Of a DNA stretch of 8,243 nt, positions 5,277-8,243 are shown in pieces. The translations under genes were made by a program, and so were the position numbers. The DNA comes from an uncultured Lachnospiraceae bacterium (GTDB taxonomy: Bacteria; Bacillota; Clostridia; Lachnospirales; Lachnospiraceae): positions 1 to 8,243 of the forward strand of contig CACZTF010000194.1 of NCBI GenBank assembly GCA_902784025.1, given 5' to 3'. How positions within the stretch are numbered: position 1 is the first letter of the stretch; the number at the start of each line of letters is the position of its first letter. The notes beneath the pieces are model-generated. The model worked only from the letters and a program-made list of their open reading frames with translations, was not told the DNA's origin and did no database searches.

Positions 5277-6437
5277 CTATTCCAGACGTTCGTAGATACC
5301 TCTCATTATCAGGGAGACATACTTCTTATCAAACGGCTCTACTGATCTTACACAGAACTCCTTCATCCGTTCCCGCTCCTCCCCTGAAAGACTCATGATA
5401 CGCTTAAGATTCCTTCTGTAACCTTCTATATCATCCCAGGGACATATATAACCATTCTCCTCATGGATCATGTACTCACGGGTACCCCTGTTGTCTGCCG
5501 CTATGACCGGTATCCCCATAGCCAGAGCTTCAAGTGCCGCCATCCCGAGCCCTTCTCTCCTGGAAGGAAATATGAGAGCATCCGCAGCCCCTAAAAACGG
5601 CTGGATGGGACTTTTATAACCATACAGGGTAATGATATCATCCAGGCCGGAATCCTTTATCAGTTTTTCTATCTCTTCCCTGTAGTACCCGTCTCCGAAA
5701 ATACCGTATCTGAGATCCTTAAGATCATCGCCTTCATCTTTCATCCTGGAAAGCATACGTATAACAGAAGCATGATTTTTGTTCCTGGAGAACTCGCCTA
5801 CGGATACAAGAAAAAAGATGTTATCACTTAGTCCCAGTTTTTCCCGGTATTCCTTTTTCTTTTCAGGGGTAACGGTTGAAAAAGCCTGTCTGTCAAGGCC
5901 GACACCGGGAATCTTAAAAACCTGTCCCCCCGGTTTCAGCTTGAACCTTCTTGCATTTACATAATCCTCGGAATTAATGGTGATCAGGATATCAGTATAC
6001 TTGGCAAAATACTTCTCTGCATTGTAAAAAAGCAGCTTGTTCGAAAACGGGGCCCCGGCATAAAAATGGAATCCGTGCGTCGTGTAGACGACCTTTATCC
6101 CCGTCTTTTTATAATCCTTACCAAGCATTCTTCCCAGCATCCCCCCCACCGGTGTATGACAGTGGATATAAGCGATATCTTCCTTCCGCACAAGTTCCTT
6201 AAGAGTCTTTAATGCAAGTTTATTCTGTTTTCTTTCGTAAGGAGACTGCGCTATATCCACATGGTGAAAAATAACACCGTTTCTTATAAGTTCCTCTTTA
6301 TCATAAATATAATTCGGAACATTTTCATTGGCGGCGTAATGTACCTCATACCCAAGTTCCCTGAGTATACGTACATTTCCCATCTCAAACTTATATAAGA
6401 ATCCGCTGACAGTTGTTATTATTAGTATCTTTTTCAT
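5277..6437 (-). CDS. Family 4 glycosyltransferase
   Basis: A complete GT-B fold retaining glycosyltransferase of 386 residues, first gene of the operon. The N-terminal acceptor domain opens MKKILIITTVSGFLYKFEMG and holds HCHTPVGGMLGRML near 93-105 and THGFHFYAGAP near 120-130, a pattern typical of Firmicutes capsule and exopolysaccharide enzymes. The C-terminal donor domain has SVGEFSRNKNH at 212-222, FGDGYYREEIEKLI at 247-260, and the EX7E motif EGLGMAALE with Glu295 and Glu303. It probably adds a hexose or related sugar to a lipid-linked intermediate; donor and linkage are unknown. The first strand of the fold begins at the chosen ATG, so a downstream start is unlikely. The start has no Shine-Dalgarno sequence, and a consensus promoter ends eight bases before it, suggesting a leaderless message. 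Confidence 0.95.
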   Translation of the reverse strand: MKKILIITTVSGFLYKFEMGNVRILRELGYEVHYAANENVPNYIYDKEELIRNGVIFHHVDIAQSPYERKQNKLALKTLKELVRKEDIAYIHCHTPVGGMLGRMLGKDYKKTGIKVVYTTHGFHFYAGAPFSNKLLFYNAEKYFAKYTDILITINSEDYVNARRFKLKPGGQVFKIPGVGLDRQAFSTVTPEKKKEYREKLGLSDNIFFLVSVGEFSRNKNHASVIRMLSRMKDEGDDLKDLRYGIFGDGYYREEIEKLIKDSGLDDIITLYGYKSPIQPFLGAADALIFPSRREGLGMAALEALAMGIPVIAADNRGTREYMIHEENGYICPWDDIEGYRRNLKRIMSLSGEERERMKEFCVRSVEPFDKKYVSLIMRGIYERLE

Positions 6438-6445
6438 GAAATTTG

Positions 6446-6474
6446 ATTATAAACCTAAAACACAAAATTTTCAA
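6446..6474 (-). promoter_or_regulatory. Sigma-A-type promoter abutting the GT4 start codon
   Basis: On the minus strand, TTGAAA (6474-6469), an exact 17-base spacer and a perfect TATAAT (6451-6446) lie between the CHAP-gene terminator and the GT4 gene. Only eight bases (CAAATTTC) separate the -10 box from the ATG, so the start of transcription should fall between two bases before the ATG and its A. This is the only good promoter seen between the terminator and the gene. Confidence 0.72.
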
Positions 6475-6509
6475 GTTTTATACACCTTTCTTTTTTACAT
6501 TGCTTTAAC

Positions 6510-6536
6510 AAAAAAACCACCTGCTATGCAGGTGGT
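6510..6536 (-). terminator. Rho-independent terminator of the CHAP-domain gene
   Basis: Nine-base perfect arms ACCACCTGC (6516-6524) and GCAGGTGGT (6528-6536) with a three-base loop. On the minus strand they are followed by seven T (6516-6510). It lies 58 bases after the CHAP gene stop and separates that gene from the glycan operon. Confidence 0.93.
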
Positions 6537-6594
6537 CAGACCGGTAAGTTATAAAAAACTTTGGGAAGTATTTACTTATTTTAATCTATCAATA

Positions 6595-7434
6595 CTATCT
6601 GTCAGATGCCCTTTCGGGACGAAATCCGTAATCAAATCCGTAAAGACGCTGATTGCCTATACCGGCCATGGGAAAAGTACGTTCTCTATCATAGGAATGA
6701 TCGTTCAGATCAGGATACCATCTTTTCTCACTGCCGTCATTATCATCTTCTCTGATGATGTCTTCATCATTGTTTTCCGGGCTGCCGTCATTTTCGTTCT
6801 GATCGGCATTTTCAGTATTTTCTTCATTTTCATCAACGGCAGTATTTTCTATGCTGTCCTCTTCCTCATAGGAATATTCATCCCCGTCTGCGTTATCATC
6901 ATATGACTCTTCCTCTGTCACATTTTCAAAAGATGCATCCGTACCGTCAAAATCAGGTCTTATCACACCCCAGTATCCGTTCCCGGTGGAATAACAGTCG
7001 CCTTCTACCATCTGTACGTATGAACCGCCCCAGTTCTGATGGTAGGATTCGTTCTCTCCCGTACATATCGCCACATGACCATATGCTCCGCCGGTATATA
7101 CCAGTATATCTCCGGGCCGGGGATCCGCTCCCTGTATCCTCTGCCATCCGGATGGAAGCTGATTATAAGCGTAGTCATAAGCGTTTCCCGAAGGAGCAGT
7201 CTCTCCCAGATAGTTGTAGTAAGCCTTTATAAGATCCACACACTGGTTTCCGTAGGACCCGTCAAAGTCTATCCCCTGTCCTTCGCATGACCTTACCCAG
7301 GCTACTGCGTCTGCTGCTGACAGTCCGTTTACAGCTGCAAATGTAACCTCTGAGGCTGAAAGCAGCATGGGTGCTGCGGCACAGATCCCTGCCGCGGGTA
7401 TCATAAGTTTCTTAACTATCGATCTTAATTTCAT
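6595..7434 (-). CDS. Secreted CHAP-domain cell-wall hydrolase with acidic tail
   Basis: A 279-residue exported protein. A signal peptide is visible: basic MKLRSIVKK, a hydrophobic core to about residue 30, and probable cleavage after TFA near 33. The CHAP domain spans roughly 37-160. The nucleophile is Cys65 in GNQCVDLIKAYY, the histidine is His120 in GDILVYTGGAYGHVAICTG, and HQNWGG at 132-137 supplies the usual polar partner region. CHAP enzymes cleave peptidoglycan as amidases or endopeptidases; which bond is cut here is unknown. Residues about 170-236 are a low-complexity tail rich in Glu, Asp and Asn. A short Tyr, Arg and Phe rich segment ends the protein, with no SH3 or LysM wall-binding module seen. 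The ribosome binding site AAAGGAG lies nine bases before the ATG. The gene appears to be monocistronic, with its own terminator. Confidence 0.88.
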   Translation of the reverse strand: MKLRSIVKKLMIPAAGICAAAPMLLSASEVTFAAVNGLSAADAVAWVRSCEGQGIDFDGSYGNQCVDLIKAYYNYLGETAPSGNAYDYAYNQLPSGWQRIQGADPRPGDILVYTGGAYGHVAICTGENESYHQNWGGSYVQMVEGDCYSTGNGYWGVIRPDFDGTDASFENVTEEESYDDNADGDEYSYEEEDSIENTAVDENEENTENADQNENDGSPENNDEDIIREDDNDGSEKRWYPDLNDHSYDRERTFPMAGIGNQRLYGFDYGFRPERASDR

Positions 7435-7602
7435 GATGTTTCTCTCCTTTAAAAATCCTCGTTCTGTTTTTTTCCTAAGTTTCCCCTGATCTTAACAGAC
7501 AACCCGTTCCCCTCAGAAACACATCGTCTGAATAAGATAAGTGCGCCAAATGTATTGCACGTATATTACGATAACGTATTATTATGTAATATAAATGTAA
7601 TA
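7435..7602 (-). other. Long leader of the CHAP gene
   Basis: If transcription starts from the candidate promoter at 7603-7630, the 5' untranslated region is about 160 bases. It contains a possible weak hairpin (7464-7468 with 7494-7498, extended by TAAG/CTTA) and two GGGGAA blocks on the minus strand. I compared it by eye with the ydaO-type c-di-AMP and c-di-GMP riboswitches, which can precede wall hydrolase genes, and did not find their conserved cores. No riboswitch is claimed. Confidence 0.3.
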
Positions 7603-7613
7603 ATTATGTAATA
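7560..7613. promoter_or_regulatory. Phased operator-like repeats upstream of the CHAP gene
   Basis: Three exact copies of ATGTAATA begin at 7584, 7595 and 7606, a constant 11-base period that places them on the same face of the helix. Next to them, CGTA (7560-7563), TACG (7567-7570) and CGTA (7575-7578) form alternating half-sites. The density and phasing suggest cooperative binding of a regulator that recognises direct repeats, possibly a response regulator. AT richness raises the chance of coincidence. Confidence 0.5.
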
Positions 7614-7630
7614 TATGTGAATCTTTTCAA
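7603..7630 (-). promoter_or_regulatory. Candidate promoter of the CHAP gene
   Basis: TTGAAA (7630-7625) and CATAAT (7608-7603) on the minus strand are separated by 16 bases. The -10 box lies inside the phased repeats, so a protein bound there would occlude it. An alternative is ATTACA (7590-7585) with TAATAT (7568-7563) at 16 bases, which would put the repeats at and upstream of the -35 box and imply activation. Confidence 0.4.
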
Positions 7631-7712
7631 ATCGGTTCCGGGGACGGCGATATGCTGCGCCGGGTTTTCTGTATGGCTTTTTACTTTTTAAAGGATCGTA
7701 AACACGCAAAAA

Positions 7713-7745
7713 ACCCGCGCTGTGAGATCATCTCACAACACGGGT
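7713..7745. terminator. Rho-independent terminator of the SPxTG surface-protein gene
   Basis: Arms 7713-7727 and 7731-7745 pair along their full length apart from two G-T wobbles, around a three-base loop. On the minus strand the arm is followed by TTTTTT; on the plus strand a T-rich run also follows. It begins 40 bases after the stop of the surface-protein gene and isolates it from the CHAP gene. Confidence 0.92.
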
Positions 7746-7785
7746 CTTTTATTTTTATCCGGTCATCAACTTAAATTATCTCTGT

Positions 7786-8243
7786 TTACTCTCCTTTCTT
7801 CCTGCGCCTGACGACAACAGCCGTGATACCGGCGCCGGCAGCCGCTATGGCAGCTACTGCCCAGATAAGGATATTGTTTCTGTCACCGGTTCCGGGGCTC
7901 GCAGCCTTTGCAGATGTAACTGCAGGACCGCTGACAACATTGCGTACGCCCTGTGAAGGAGTACCGGGTGTAACCTTGCTTCCTCCGGGCTTTGCAGGAT
8001 CGGTAGGATCAGTTGGATCTGCAGGATCTGATGGATCTGTACCCACAGGCTCCCATATAGCCGTATAAGTCACGTTGCCGTTCTCATCCACTTTGCGATC
8101 CCATCCCTTGAACACGAAACCGTCCTTCTTAGGATCAGCAGGTGCCTCCGGCTCAGATTCGCCCTTCTTCTGTGTCGTCTTAGCAAGATAGACTGTCACA
8201 CCGTCAGGGTCAACATAAGTTACCCAGTATGTCTCGGGAACAG
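7786..8243 (-). CDS. Sortase-anchored surface protein with InlB-like repeat, 5' end outside the window
   Basis: The frame is open to the right edge (it reads VPETYWVTYVDPDGVTVYLA at the boundary), so this is the C-terminal part of a longer exported protein; the GTG at 8199 is internal, not a start. The first visible domain ends GFVFKGWDRKVDENGNVTYT followed by AIWEP, the signature of the Listeria-Bacteroides / InlB B-type repeat (Flg_new). A TDP-rich linker follows (PSDPADPTDPTDP), then a Gly, Ser and Pro rich stretch. The C-terminus is a wall-sorting signal: SPGTGD, a hydrophobic helix ILIWAVAAIAAAGAGITAVV and the tail RRRKKGE. SPxTG is a variant of LPxTG used by some Clostridia. The protein is expected to be linked covalently to peptidoglycan and may serve adhesion, but its N-terminal functional domains are not visible. 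Confidence 0.9.
   Translation of the reverse strand, partial: VPETYWVTYVDPDGVTVYLAKTTQKKGESEPEAPADPKKDGFVFKGWDRKVDENGNVTYTAIWEPVGTDPSDPADPTDPTDPAKPGGSKVTPGTPSQGVRNVVSGPAVTSAKAASPGTGDRNNILIWAVAAIAAAGAGITAVVVRRRKKGE
7997..8041. repeat. Five 9-base tandem repeats encoding a TDP-type linker
   Basis: Five consecutive units beginning GGATC at 7997, 8006, 8015, 8024 and 8033 on the plus strand. On the coding strand they give the three-residue units of the D-P-x linker in the surface protein. Such repeats expand and contract by slippage without breaking the frame, so length may vary between strains. Confidence 0.85.

Noticed and set aside
6436..6906. Plus-strand 156-codon frame with very hydrophobic product
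   Set aside because: It is antisense to the acidic tail of the CHAP gene: the complement of Glu/Asp codons gives Phe, Leu, Ile and Val. It runs through the minus-strand terminator and has no ribosome binding site.
7435..7602. Possible c-di-AMP or c-di-GMP riboswitch in the CHAP leader
   Set aside because: GGGGAA blocks drew attention, but the conserved cores and stem order of those riboswitches are not present by eye.
7635..7676. GC-rich hairpin (CGGCG/CGCCG) followed by TTTT on the plus strand
   Set aside because: The stem is only about five bases and no plus-strand gene precedes it, so a terminator function is not supported.
1..8243. CRISPR array, tRNA, rRNA or insertion-sequence ends
   Set aside because: No regularly spaced palindromic repeats, no cloverleaf or rRNA-like sequence and no transposase motifs were seen in the window.

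Overview
The window looks like chromosomal DNA of an anaerobic, low-to-mid GC Gram-positive bacterium of the Clostridia, most likely a Lachnospiraceae relative. This is inferred from an eight-cysteine 2[4Fe-4S] ferredoxin of clostridial type, AAGGAGG-like ribosome binding sites, a DUF1858 redox-disulfide protein, a PF13303 (PfoR-like) membrane protein, and a surface protein ending in an SPxTG sortase signal. No species can be named from the sequence alone. There are nine confident protein genes, eight of them on the minus strand, and no tRNA, rRNA, CRISPR array or insertion sequence was seen.

Reading the minus strand from the right edge: a surface protein open at its 5' end (7786-8243; InlB-like repeat, TDP repeats, SPGTG anchor) ends at a strong hairpin terminator (7713-7745). 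A 351-base gap follows, carrying helically phased repeats, a candidate promoter and a long leader for a secreted CHAP-domain wall hydrolase (6595-7434), which has its own terminator (6510-6536). Next is a three-gene glycan operon: a GT4 glycosyltransferase (5277-6437), a GT2 glycosyltransferase (4374-5219) and a COG5610-like protein (2891-4327). It ends at a bidirectional terminator (2838-2868) shared with the convergent ferredoxin gene.

The ferredoxin (2637-2810) is the only plus-strand gene. It diverges from a minus-strand operon made of a DUF1858 protein (2053-2265), a PF13303 EIIC-type membrane protein (957-2051) and folC (1-982, cut by the left edge), whose genes overlap or abut. The 371-base divergent region holds two good sigma-A-type promoters, several inverted repeats, a 13/14 direct repeat flanking one promoter, and a possible micro-ORF.

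The most unusual points are: (i) a consensus promoter whose -10 box ends 8 bases before the GT4 start codon, with no Shine-Dalgarno sequence and a terminator just upstream, which predicts a leaderless mRNA; (ii) three ATGTAATA repeats at exactly 11-bp spacing upstream of the CHAP gene, next to alternating CGTA/TACG half-sites; (iii) the coupling of a redox-disulfide protein to a cysteine-rich EIIC-type transporter, divergent from a ferredoxin, with Rex-like and other operator candidates between them.
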